DNA of 30,865 bases from an uncultured Chitinophagaceae bacterium (GTDB lineage Bacteria; Bacteroidota; Bacteroidia; Chitinophagales; Chitinophagaceae): contig CAKSVK010000020.1 of the NCBI GenBank assembly GCA_934502905.1, positions 1-30,865 of the forward strand, in the 5' to 3' direction. Position 1 is the stretch's first letter, and every line of letters begins with the position of its first letter. The translations under genes were made by a program, and so were the position numbers. Below are positions 16,237 through 24,003 of this stretch, piece after piece. The notes under the pieces are model-generated. The model was not told the origin of the DNA. It saw only the letters and a program-made list of their open reading frames with translations, and searched no databases.

Positions 16237-16390
16237 TCACACACCAAATTGTAGTTTTTCAATGAACTCGTTTATTGCGATCAATCTGTTCGTCTGTATT
16301 AGTATCATCCACAGTATCCTGTCCAGTCAAACCACAGCGAAAATATCTTACAATAAGGTTTTTACAAACTGGTAAATATCAACATAATGT

Positions 16391-16457
16391 GGATAAAAAC
16401 GGGTGCAGATTCTTGCCTGTTATTTTTATCCGGTTCCGGGTGGCCCCGCCCGGATAA
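16391..16457 (+). promoter_or_regulatory. Two mutually exclusive hairpins upstream of GGGP synthase
   Basis: TTTTTATCC (16423-16431) can pair with GGATAAAAA on its left (16391-16399), or as TTATCCGG (16426-16433) with CCGGATAA on its right (16450-16457). Sharing the middle strand is the layout of a switching element, but the distance to the next ATG (235 bases) and the missing T-run make a classical attenuator doubtful. Confidence 0.35.
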
Positions 16458-16691
16458 TATATTCCTGTAACAGCGATGGTACAAGGATTTCGGTTGACCC
16501 TACATAATGGCGCCGGCGGATCGTGCAACCGGAAAGAAGCTGCTGGAACATTCCGGGCATCGTTTTATTTTTCAAATAGGGGTATTTTTACGTTGAAAAC
16601 AGGGAAAATACGGTTTTTCGAATTTTGTAATAAAAGCGGTTAACCCGAAAACTTTTTGCATTTTTGCAAGCGAGGAATCAATAACTAAAGA

Positions 16692-17447
16692 ATGACCGAT
16701 CGTATTTACCAATCCCTTGTTGCTAAAAAAAAGGCAGGAAAGAAGTCTTTTGCGGTACTTATTGATCCTGATAAAGTAAACCGGCAACAAATTGAAATAC
16801 TGACCTCCCTGGCGTTGGACGCAAAAGTAGATTACCTGTTGGTCGGCGGCAGTCTTGTCATCAGCAACCATTTGGATGAAGTGGTGACCCAGATTAAAAA
16901 CCTGTGCGATATCCCCGTTATTCTTTTCCCCGGCACTCCTTCCCAGGTCAGCAGTTATGCGGATGCGCTGTTGTATCTTTCTCTTATCTCCGGCAGAAAC
17001 CCGGAATTGCTCATAGGTCAGCACGTCATATCGGCTCCCTTTGTTAAAAAAAGCGGGCTGGAGCTGATGTCAACAGGGTATATGGTCATAGACGGGGGTG
17101 CTCCCACAACGGTGTCTTACATCAGTAATGCCACTCCCATTCCCTCCAATAAAAATGAAATTGCTATTTGTACGGCCATGGCCGGGGAAATGCTGGGCAT
17201 GAAGCTGATCTATATGGATGCAGGCAGTGGTGCGGAGAAACCGATCCCTGAAACCATGATCAGGAGTGTTGCGCAATCCATTGATATTCCGCTGGTGGTG
17301 GGTGGCGGTATTTCAACTGCGGAAAAGGCTTACCTGAACTGTAAAGCCGGCGCCGACCTGGTAGTGGTAGGCAATGCCATTGAAAAAGATACCGCGCTGA
17401 TCAGGGAGATGAGCGACGCTGTGCACAGCATACCGGTAGCACACTGA
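16692..17447 (+). CDS. Geranylgeranylglyceryl phosphate synthase
   Basis: A 251-residue TIM-barrel prenyltransferase of the GGGPS/PcrB family. It joins geranylgeranyl diphosphate to sn-glycerol-1-phosphate through an ether bond. Family marks: FAVLIDPDK (20-28, with the conserved Asp), LLVGGSL, ILFPGTPSQVS, PLVVGGGIST and GADLVVVGNAIEKD, the last two forming the standard phosphate-binding loops. The length fits group II enzymes, which occur in archaea and many Bacteroidota. The lipid end-product in these bacteria is not well settled, and no G1P dehydrogenase gene is adjacent. Start: ATG at 16692. It is followed by a 354-base leader before the arginine operon and is probably a single-gene unit. 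Confidence 0.92.
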   Translation: MTDRIYQSLVAKKKAGKKSFAVLIDPDKVNRQQIEILTSLALDAKVDYLLVGGSLVISNHLDEVVTQIKNLCDIPVILFPGTPSQVSSYADALLYLSLISGRNPELLIGQHVISAPFVKKSGLELMSTGYMVIDGGAPTTVSYISNATPIPSNKNEIAICTAMAGEMLGMKLIYMDAGSGAEKPIPETMIRSVAQSIDIPLVVGGGISTAEKAYLNCKAGADLVVVGNAIEKDTALIREMSDAVHSIPVAH

Positions 17448-17801
17448 TTTTTAGCTTTATCCGTCAAAATTTTGGTTAAAATAGAACAGCATTTGAAAAA
17501 ATGTATTTTCTTTGCATTGTTAAAAGCTTTAATTCAAAGTACATCACTACTACAATGCAAAAAAATCATTCCACGGTAGGATATAAAGTGTTCGGAGGAA
17601 CGAATGCTTTAAGTCGTGGGGTTTTTCCTGTTCCGCCTGGAGCGGTTTTTTTCTGTCGTCCAACTCCTTTCAGGGTGCGACGTTGATACGTACATCCTCT
17701 CGTAGTCATCTCTGGCAAAGAACTATGCCCGGACCAGTAACCGGGAAAGCGGTGTTTAATTCTATTTTATTTATGGTACCTAGTAAGTGGTAATACAAAA
17801 A
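17448..17801 (+). promoter_or_regulatory. Long leader of the arginine operon, possible attenuator
   Basis: The 354 bases before the operon contain a short open frame from the ATG at 17555 to the TGA at 17684-17686, whose last nine codons include four for Arg (RPTPFRVRR). A short G/C hairpin CCGC-CTGGA-GCGG followed by seven T's lies near 17632-17652, inside that frame. A stem CGT..CAAC with GTTG..ACG lies near 17658-17691, and CCCGG/CCGGG (17728-17732 with 17741-17745) is followed by a T-rich stretch. This suggests translation- or transcription-coupled control of arginine synthesis, but the Arg codons lie after the T-run hairpin, which does not fit the classical order. No clear promoter was found. 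Confidence 0.35.
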
Positions 17802-18518
17802 ATGAAAACCCAGGATCAATTTCAGGTATTGGTGGCAAATGAAAGTCACCTGGACTTTGCCCAGATTATTTGCGACGAGATGGCCTCTTCGGCAAAGGCC
17901 CGCGGTACGGGTATAGCCAAAAGAAGTCCTGAATATATTCAGCAGAAAATGAGGGAAGGAAAAGCGGTGATCGCTTTTAATAGAGACGGCATATGGGCCG
18001 GGTTCTGTTATATAGAAACCTGGAGTCACGGCCAGTATGTAGCCAACTCCGGGCTGATCGTGGCGCCTGCATTCAGGAAGGGCGGCCTGGCCAGGGCCAT
18101 CAAAAGGAAGATATTCGAGCTGAGCAGGAAACTGTACCCCGAGGCAAAGATCTTTGGCCTGACAACGGGGCTGGCGGTTATGAAGATTAACTCCGAGCTG
18201 GGGTATGAGCCGGTAACCTATTCTGAGCTGACACAGGACGAAGCCTTCTGGGCAGGATGTAAAAACTGTGTGAACTACGAAATACTGATGTCCAAAGAAC
18301 GGAAGAATTGTTTTTGCACTGCCATGCTTTACGATCCGAAAGATCACTATGAGCCGGAAGAAACAAAACAGGATTTCCAGCAGCATTCCAGGCTGTATGA
18401 GCGTTTTATGCGCATCAAAAAATGGAAGCTGTTACAGCCTTTTTTGAAAAAAGACAAAGAAGAAGCGCCGAAGAAAAGTAAATTGCAGACCATTTTCAGC
18501 TTCTTTTATAATTTTTGA
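17802..18518 (+). CDS. GNAT acyltransferase of the arginine operon (candidate N-acylglutamate synthase)
   Basis: A 238-residue GNAT. The acyl-CoA loop is in VAPAFRKGGLARAIKRKIFE (88-107), followed by a strand IFGLTTGLAVMKINSELGY. Cys153, Cys156, Cys170 and Cys172 (GCKNC and NCFC) form a CxxC/CxC set that may bind zinc. The C-terminal tail is Lys-rich. As first gene of the operon, and with no other argA or argJ in it, it is the best candidate for making N-acetyl- or N-succinylglutamate, the first step of the pathway. The function is inferred from position, not shown. Start: a GTG at 17787 is in frame, but the ATG at 17802 is preferred; it lies 34 bases upstream of argG at its 3' end. Confidence 0.8.
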   Translation: MKTQDQFQVLVANESHLDFAQIICDEMASSAKARGTGIAKRSPEYIQQKMREGKAVIAFNRDGIWAGFCYIETWSHGQYVANSGLIVAPAFRKGGLARAIKRKIFELSRKLYPEAKIFGLTTGLAVMKINSELGYEPVTYSELTQDEAFWAGCKNCVNYEILMSKERKNCFCTAMLYDPKDHYEPEETKQDFQQHSRLYERFMRIKKWKLLQPFLKKDKEEAPKKSKLQTIFSFFYNF

Positions 18519-18552
18519 CATCTATTGTTTATCATCAAACTGATTTTTTATA

Positions 18553-19752
18553 ATGAAGAAAATTGTACTGGGATTTAGTGGCGGACTGGATACTACCTAT
18601 TGTGTTAAATACCTGACAGAGGAAAAAGGTTACGAGGTTCATTCCGTTATTGTAAATACCGGTGGTTTTACGGAGGATGAATTAAAGAAAATAGAGCAGC
18701 ATGCATATAACCTGGGTGTAAAAACGCACACCACCGTACATGCTGAAAAGTCTTACTACGAAAGCATAATCAAATACCTGGTATTCGGGAACATCCTTAA
18801 AAACAATACCTATCCTTTAAGCGTAAGTGCCGAACGGCTCAGCCAGGCGATCCACATTGCGGAGCATGTAAAGAAGCTGAAGGCGGAAGCGGTGGCTCAC
18901 GGCAGCACCGGCGCGGGAAATGACCAGGTACGTTTTGATATGGTGTTCCATATCATGATCCCGGGAGTAGAGATCATAACCCCGATCCGGGATATGAAGC
19001 TCAGTCGCGAGCAGGAGATCGCCTACCTGGAGAGCAAAGGGATACAGATGAATTTTCAGAAAGCGCTTTATTCCATCAACAAGGGATTGTGGGGAACCAG
19101 CGTGGGCGGTAAAGAAACACTTTCTTCAAAAGGATGGCTGCCGGAAGAAGCATGGCCTACCCAGGTGACAGCATCGGAACCCAGGGAGGTGAAGCTGACC
19201 TTTGAAAAAGGAGAGCTGAAGAACGTGGACGGCGTATCTTTTGAACACCCGGTAGCGGCTATTCAATATTTGCAATCTGTTGCCGGTCCTTACGGCATAG
19301 GGCGTGACATACACGTGGGAGATACCATTATCGGCATAAAAGGAAGGGTGGGATTTGAAGCGGCAGCACCCATGGTGATCCTCAAAGCACATCATGCGCT
19401 GGAAAAGCATGTGCTTACAAAATGGCAGCTGAACTGGAAGGACCAGTTGGCGCAGTTTTACGGCAACTGGTTGCATGAGGGGCAGATACTGGACCCTGTT
19501 ATGCGGGATATAGAAGCGTTTATGACCAGCTCCCAGCAAAATGTGAGCGGGGATGTATTTGTGCAGTTGTACCCCTATCGTTTCCAGGTGATAGGTATAG
19601 AATCACCTTACGATCTGATGAACAGCCGTTTTGGGAAATATGGGGAAATGAATACCGGGTTTACCGGCGAGGACGTACGGGGCTTTAGTAAAATATTTGG
19701 GAACCAGACATCCATACATCAGTTGGTGTCAAAAGATGCAGCGGTAAAGTAA
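18553..19752 (+). CDS. argG: Argininosuccinate synthase
   Basis: A 399-residue enzyme that condenses citrulline with aspartate using ATP to give argininosuccinate. The PP-loop GFSGGLDT (7-14) binds ATP, and HGSTGAGNDQVRF is the citrulline/aspartate-binding signature. It resembles the shorter Bacteroidota branch of ArgG. In this pathway its citrulline comes from ArgE acting on N-acylcitrulline. It is separated from argC by 71 bases that carry a good -7 element, so part of the operon may have an extra promoter. Confidence 0.96.
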   Translation: MKKIVLGFSGGLDTTYCVKYLTEEKGYEVHSVIVNTGGFTEDELKKIEQHAYNLGVKTHTTVHAEKSYYESIIKYLVFGNILKNNTYPLSVSAERLSQAIHIAEHVKKLKAEAVAHGSTGAGNDQVRFDMVFHIMIPGVEIITPIRDMKLSREQEIAYLESKGIQMNFQKALYSINKGLWGTSVGGKETLSSKGWLPEEAWPTQVTASEPREVKLTFEKGELKNVDGVSFEHPVAAIQYLQSVAGPYGIGRDIHVGDTIIGIKGRVGFEAAAPMVILKAHHALEKHVLTKWQLNWKDQLAQFYGNWLHEGQILDPVMRDIEAFMTSSQQNVSGDVFVQLYPYRFQVIGIESPYDLMNSRFGKYGEMNTGFTGEDVRGFSKIFGNQTSIHQLVSKDAAVK

Positions 19753-19791
19753 TTATAACGTTGAATCCGCGTTAAGGTGAAGGCTTTATTA

Positions 19792-19799
19792 TAATTTTG
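19792..19799 (+). promoter_or_regulatory. Candidate internal -7 element before argC
   Basis: TAATTTTG is a full TAnnTTTG match, 25 bases before the chosen argC ATG, which fits a normal short leader. No TTG is seen at the expected -33 position. The TTG at 19797-19799 inside it could also be misread as an argC start codon. Confidence 0.4.
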
Positions 19800-19823
19800 C
19801 AGCTACAAACAGGCTTGTTTGAA

Positions 19824-20825
19824 ATGGGAAAAATAAAAATAGGAATCATAGGAGGAGCAGGATATACCGGCGGCGAGCTCATCAGGCTGCTGATTCATCA
19901 CCCGAATGCCGATCTGTCGTTCATCCATAGCCGTAGCAATGCCGGCAAACAGGTAAGCGTGGTTCATCCCGACCTGTTCGGAGATACCGACCTGGCTTTT
20001 ACCAATGACGTAGTTACCCTTGAAAAAGGAGACCTGGAGGTGTTATTTCTGTGCCTTGGACATGGAGAATCAGCCAGGTTCCTGGCGGAAACTAAAATTG
20101 CAGACAATGTAAAGATCATTGATCTTGCTAACGACTTCAGGCTGGAAGGAAGGAATTCGGTGGGCAGTAGAAGTTTTGTATATGGATTGCCAGAGCTGAA
20201 CAGGAAGGAAATACAATCTGCGCAGAATATTGCCAATCCCGGGTGTTTTGCAACCTCCATTCAGCTGGGATTGCTGCCGCTCGCAAAAGCCGGGCTGCTA
20301 GACGAAATATTTACTACCGGCATTACCGGCAGCACCGGTGCGGGTCAGGGGCTATCTGCTACTTCCCATTTCAGTTGGAGGGCTAACAATATACAGGCCT
20401 ACAAAACACTTACCCATCAGCATCTTGCAGAAATAGTACAATCGCTCAATAAATTATTACCCGCTGACAGCAATAAAAGCAATGAGCTGAATTTTGTACC
20501 CTGGCGCGGCGATTTTACCCGCGGCATTTTCATCAGCTCTACCGTACATTGTAATGCCGGTTACGAGGAACTGCTGAGCTTATATAAAGACTTTTACCGC
20601 GATGCCGCTTTTACTTTTGTAAGCGAACACCAGATTTTTCTGAAGCAGGTGGTAAATACCAATAAGTGCCTCATCCAGTTGGAAAAAGTAGGTTCCAAGC
20701 TCGTGATCCACTCTGTTACAGATAACCTGTTGAAAGGTGCCAGCGGCCAGGCTGTGCAGAATATGAATCTTATGTGCGGACTGGAAGAAAAAGCTGGGCT
20801 GCAGTTGAAGGCAAATTTTTTCTAA
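19824..20825 (+). CDS. argC: N-acetyl/N-succinyl-gamma-glutamyl-phosphate reductase
   Basis: A 333-residue NADPH-dependent reductase that turns the acyl-glutamyl phosphate made by ArgB into the semialdehyde. The N-terminal Rossmann motif GIIGGAGYTGGELIRLL binds NADPH, and the catalytic Cys141 is in NPGCFATSIQLGLLPL. The GSTGAGQG and HQHLAEI segments complete the family pattern. The frame opens nine codons earlier with a TTG at 19797, but the ATG at 19824 places the Rossmann strand directly at the N-terminus as in relatives. The acyl group, acetyl or succinyl, cannot be read from this protein. Confidence 0.95.
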   Translation: MGKIKIGIIGGAGYTGGELIRLLIHHPNADLSFIHSRSNAGKQVSVVHPDLFGDTDLAFTNDVVTLEKGDLEVLFLCLGHGESARFLAETKIADNVKIIDLANDFRLEGRNSVGSRSFVYGLPELNRKEIQSAQNIANPGCFATSIQLGLLPLAKAGLLDEIFTTGITGSTGAGQGLSATSHFSWRANNIQAYKTLTHQHLAEIVQSLNKLLPADSNKSNELNFVPWRGDFTRGIFISSTVHCNAGYEELLSLYKDFYRDAAFTFVSEHQIFLKQVVNTNKCLIQLEKVGSKLVIHSVTDNLLKGASGQAVQNMNLMCGLEEKAGLQLKANFF

Positions 20826-21004
20826 ATCTAATAACAACAATAACTAAAAACTAAAAAAGGAGCTGTCTTAAAAACTAAACTGGTAATTCAGGATTTTGTG
20901 TAGGCTATGTAAGTTAAATCCATACCGGATGACTGCTTATGATGCCAGGGACAATGGCACAAGCTTTCTCAGGAATTTTCGGGCCGACTCCGGGAGACAA
21001 TTTT
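20826..21004 (+). other. 179-base gap within the arginine operon
   Basis: This is the longest gap in an otherwise tight operon. It begins with several A-rich TAAAAACTAA-like repeats, then GGAGCTGTCTTAAAAA (20859-20874), which resembles the terminal repeats of some Bacteroidota insertion sequences (GAGGCTGTCT-like). No transposase is present. An in-frame ATG at 20939 could extend ArgD by 22 residues, but that extension is not typical. Confidence 0.4.
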
Positions 21005-22207
21005 ATGAATCTATTTGATGTTTATCCTGTTAATGATGTTGCAATTGTAAAGGCAAAAGGATCCTATGTATGGGACGATAACGGTGAGCAGTACCTTGAC
21101 CTGTATGGAGGGCATGCCGTTATATCCATTGGGCATACCCACCCGCATTGGGTAAAAAGAATTGAAGACCAGCTTAAAAAAATTGCCTTTTATTCCAACT
21201 CTGTTAAGATACCCCTCCAGCAGGAGCTGGCCGCCAGGCTGGGAAAGCTTTCCGGCAAGGATGATTACCAGTTGTTTTTATGCAATAGCGGGGCGGAAGC
21301 AAATGAAAACGCATTAAAGCTTGCATCTTTTCACAATGGACGCAGGAAAGTCGTGGCTTTCAACAGATCCTTCCACGGACGGACGTCGCTGGCAGTGGCT
21401 GTTACAGACAATAAAAATTATGTAGCGCCGGTAAATGAAACAGACAATGTTGTTTTCCTGCCTTTTAATGATGAGCAGGCGCTGGAAGACTATTTTAAAA
21501 AAGAAGGCAAAAATATATCCTCTGTGATCGTGGAAGGTATCCAGGGAGTAGGCGGCATCAATGTAGCCAGCGAAGGCTTTCTGAAGAAGATCCGCAGCCT
21601 GTGCGATACCCATGGTGCCGTGTACATTGCAGATAGCGTACAGTGTGGCTACGGCAGAAGCGGTAAATTCTTCAGTCACGATTTTGCCGGTGTGAAAGCC
21701 GATATATATACCATGGCCAAAGGCATGGGGAATGGTTTCCCGGTAGCAGGGTTGATAATAGCCCCGCATATCAAACCCAAACATTTTCAGTTAGGCACTA
21801 CCTTTGGAGGCAATCATCTGGCATGTGCTGCGGCACTGGCTGTTCTGGAAGTGCTGGAAGAAGAAAAGCTGCTTGGTAATGCCGTGATGGTAGGTAAGTA
21901 TTTAAGGGAAGCGTTGTCTGAAATTCCGCAGATCAAAAATGTAAGAGGCCGCGGACTGATGATAGGATTTGATGTGCCGGAAGAGTTGAAAGACCTGAGA
22001 AAAAATCTGTTGCTCAATCAAAAAATATTTACCGGCGAAGCAAAGCCTAACGTGATACGTTTACTTCCTTCCCTGGCATTGAAAAAAAGAGATGCTGAAG
22101 ATTTTATTGATGCGCTGAAGGAGGAGATCGCGGCATTGGTAGGACCGGAAGAACAGCCGGAAGCGGTTACAACAGAGCCATCAGCCGGTGAGCCTTCTGA
22201 GGAATAA
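21005..22207 (+). CDS. argD: N-acyl-ornithine aminotransferase (class III, PLP)
   Basis: A 400-residue PLP enzyme that transaminates the acyl-glutamate semialdehyde to N-acyl-ornithine. The Schiff-base Lys239 is in TMAKGMGNG, and Asp210, which contacts the PLP ring nitrogen, is in YIADSVQCGYGRSG. NSGAEANENALK binds the cofactor phosphate. Two positions differ from acetylornithine and ornithine aminotransferases: EPxQGE is EGIQGV (Val182 at the Glu switch), and the usual DE before VQ is DS (Ser211). The last 20 residues are an acidic Glu/Pro/Ser tail beyond the domain. Start: the ATG at 21005 (MNLFDVYPV) matches the usual start; 20939 is in frame but unlikely. Confidence 0.93.
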   Translation: MNLFDVYPVNDVAIVKAKGSYVWDDNGEQYLDLYGGHAVISIGHTHPHWVKRIEDQLKKIAFYSNSVKIPLQQELAARLGKLSGKDDYQLFLCNSGAEANENALKLASFHNGRRKVVAFNRSFHGRTSLAVAVTDNKNYVAPVNETDNVVFLPFNDEQALEDYFKKEGKNISSVIVEGIQGVGGINVASEGFLKKIRSLCDTHGAVYIADSVQCGYGRSGKFFSHDFAGVKADIYTMAKGMGNGFPVAGLIIAPHIKPKHFQLGTTFGGNHLACAAALAVLEVLEEEKLLGNAVMVGKYLREALSEIPQIKNVRGRGLMIGFDVPEELKDLRKNLLLNQKIFTGEAKPNVIRLLPSLALKKRDAEDFIDALKEEIAALVGPEEQPEAVTTEPSAGEPSEE

Positions 22208-22243
22208 ACCTTTTTTTGTATACTTGTAAAAAATCTGTGAGTA

Positions 22244-23209
22244 TTGAAACAATTTATCTCAGCTAAGGATGTAAGCAATATTGATGCATTTATACAACAG
22301 GCGCTATCGCATAAAAAGAACCCGTATGCTCATAAAAGGCTGGGTGAAAACAAACGGATAGGTCTTTTATTTTTGAACCCCAGTATGCGTACCCGGCTGA
22401 GCACACAGATTGCAGCAAAGAACCTGGGCATGGAGCCTATTGTGTTCAACATTGGTAACGACGGCTGGGCACTGGAGTTTGAAGAAGGGGTGGTGATGGA
22501 CGGTGCCAAGGTAGAGCACGTAAAGGATGCAGCGCCCATACTGGGCCGGTATTTTGACATACTTTGCATCCGTACCTTCCCGACGCTGCAGTACCGTGAT
22601 GAAGACTACAGTGAACAATATGTCAACCAGTTTATCAAATACAGCGGAATTCCTGTAGTAAGCCTGGAAAGCGCCACCCTGCACCCGTTGCAGAGCCTTA
22701 CAGATCTTATTACCATCACGGAAGTATTGCAGGAGCAGCCTGTAAATCGTACACCTAAGGTTGTATTGACCTGGGCGCCTCATATTAAGGCGCTCCCGCA
22801 ATGTGTAAGCAACAGTTTTGCCCAATGGGTGAATGCATGGGGTAAAGCGGATTTTGTAATCACCCATCCGGAAGGATATGAACTGGATGAATCTTTTACA
22901 AAAGGCGCCACCATCACATACGATCAGAATGAGGCATTGAAAGATGCTGACTTTGTATATGTGAAAAACTGGAGCGCCTATAACGATTACGGTAAAATAT
23001 TTACAACAGATCCGAACTGGATGCTGAATAATAAAAAACTGGCGATCACCCATAATGCTAAAGTAATGCACTGCCTGCCTGTAAGGCGTAACCTGGAGCT
23101 CAGCGATGAGATACTGGACGGACCTAACAGCATCATTACCCGGCAGGCATCCAACAGGGTCTGGGCCGCACAAACCGTGTTGGCCGAAATTCTCCAAAGC
23201 CAGTCATAA
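22244..23209 (+). CDS. argF': N-acyl-ornithine (probably N-succinyl-ornithine) transcarbamylase
   Basis: A 321-residue transcarbamylase. SMRTR (47-51) and HPLQ bind carbamoyl phosphate, and MHCLPVRR carries the conserved Cys-Leu-Pro. It belongs to the AOTCase/SOTCase branch rather than ornithine transcarbamylase, as shown by ITHPEGYELD and the segment DGWALEFEEGVVMDG. The specificity residue, Glu92 in Xanthomonas AOTCase and Pro90 in Bacteroides fragilis SOTCase, is Val90 here (DGAKVEH). Substitution to Val at this site in AOTCase is reported to give succinylornithine specificity. Start: TTG at 22244-22246; no ATG lies between it and the active site, and the next residues KQFIS match relatives. 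Its TAA shares one base with the argB ATG. Confidence 0.93.
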   Translation: MKQFISAKDVSNIDAFIQQALSHKKNPYAHKRLGENKRIGLLFLNPSMRTRLSTQIAAKNLGMEPIVFNIGNDGWALEFEEGVVMDGAKVEHVKDAAPILGRYFDILCIRTFPTLQYRDEDYSEQYVNQFIKYSGIPVVSLESATLHPLQSLTDLITITEVLQEQPVNRTPKVVLTWAPHIKALPQCVSNSFAQWVNAWGKADFVITHPEGYELDESFTKGATITYDQNEALKDADFVYVKNWSAYNDYGKIFTTDPNWMLNNKKLAITHNAKVMHCLPVRRNLELSDEILDGPNSIITRQASNRVWAAQTVLAEILQSQS

Positions 23210-24003
23210 TGGATACGCTGTTAATTGTAAAAATTGGCGGTAATATTATCGATGATGAGCAAAAGCTGTCGGCTTTTCTTGACCTGTTTGCAAAAGTTTC
23301 CCGGCAAAACAGCACTGTGCTGATCCACGGCGGCGGTAAGCTGGCAACACGCCTGGCGCAGGATATGGGTGTGCAGCAGCAGTTGATTGACGGAAGAAGG
23401 ATAACCGATGCTGAAACCCTGAAGATCGTGACTATGGTATATGCAGGGTATATCAATAAAAATATTGTAGCAGGACTGCAATCCAGGGGTTGTAATGCAG
23501 TAGGGCTGACAGGTGCGGATGGAAACGCTTTGCTGGCGCATAAGCGGCCCCTGAAAAATAATATCGACTATGGTTTTGTCGGAGATGTGGACCTGGTACA
23601 TGCTGCTTTCCTGAACGGATTGCTGTCTTCCGGACATACGATTGTGCTGGCGCCTATCACTCATAACGGGGAGGGACAACTGCTGAATACCAATGCCGAT
23701 ACCATTGCCCAGGAAACGGCAAAAGCCTTATCAGTTTTTTATAACGTCTCACTGGTATACTCTTTCGAAAAAGCTGGTGTATTGCTGGATGCCAATGACG
23801 ATGCTACTGTGATCCCGGAGATCACCCCGGCTGCATTCCGTGAGCTGAAAGAAGGGAATAAAATATTTGCCGGCATGATCCCCAAGCTGGAGAACGCCTT
23901 TGCGGCCCTGGACAACGGAGTAAAAAAAGTGATCATAGGCAAGGCAGAGGAGCTGGAACGGCTGGTAGCGGGTACTTCCGGAACAACTATTGTAAATGAC
24001 TGA
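23209..24003 (+). CDS. argB: N-acylglutamate kinase
   Basis: A 264-residue amino-acid kinase that phosphorylates the gamma-carboxylate of N-acetyl- or N-succinylglutamate. KIGGNIIDD at the N-terminus and LIHGGGKLATRL form the nucleotide and phosphate loops. NTNADTIAQETAKAL and GMIPKLENAFAAL are the substrate- and metal-site segments, with the usual Lys in the second. It overlaps argF' by one base (TAATG) and argE by eight bases, so the three genes are translationally coupled. It lacks an obvious N-terminal arginine-sensing helix, so feedback inhibition may act elsewhere; this is inference. Confidence 0.95.
   Translation: MDTLLIVKIGGNIIDDEQKLSAFLDLFAKVSRQNSTVLIHGGGKLATRLAQDMGVQQQLIDGRRITDAETLKIVTMVYAGYINKNIVAGLQSRGCNAVGLTGADGNALLAHKRPLKNNIDYGFVGDVDLVHAAFLNGLLSSGHTIVLAPITHNGEGQLLNTNADTIAQETAKALSVFYNVSLVYSFEKAGVLLDANDDATVIPEITPAAFRELKEGNKIFAGMIPKLENAFAALDNGVKKVIIGKAEELERLVAGTSGTTIVND

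Larger units (their letters stand above)
15840..16691. other. Long gene-free region with two structured elements
   Basis: Together with the terminator, 906 bases separate the DUF1080 and GGGP synthase genes. Short open frames (16000-16206, 16275-16457 plus; 15841-16041 minus without a start) lack recognisable domains. The region contains a long nested stem-loop (16115-16236) and two competing hairpins (16391-16457). The last 230 bases are A/T-rich and should contain the GGGP synthase promoter, but no TAnnTTTG was seen. Confidence 0.7.

Noticed and set aside
20939..21004. 22-residue N-terminal extension of ArgD
   Set aside because: The extension is in frame, but the usual family start MNLFDVYP lies at 21005 and the extra residues show no targeting signal.
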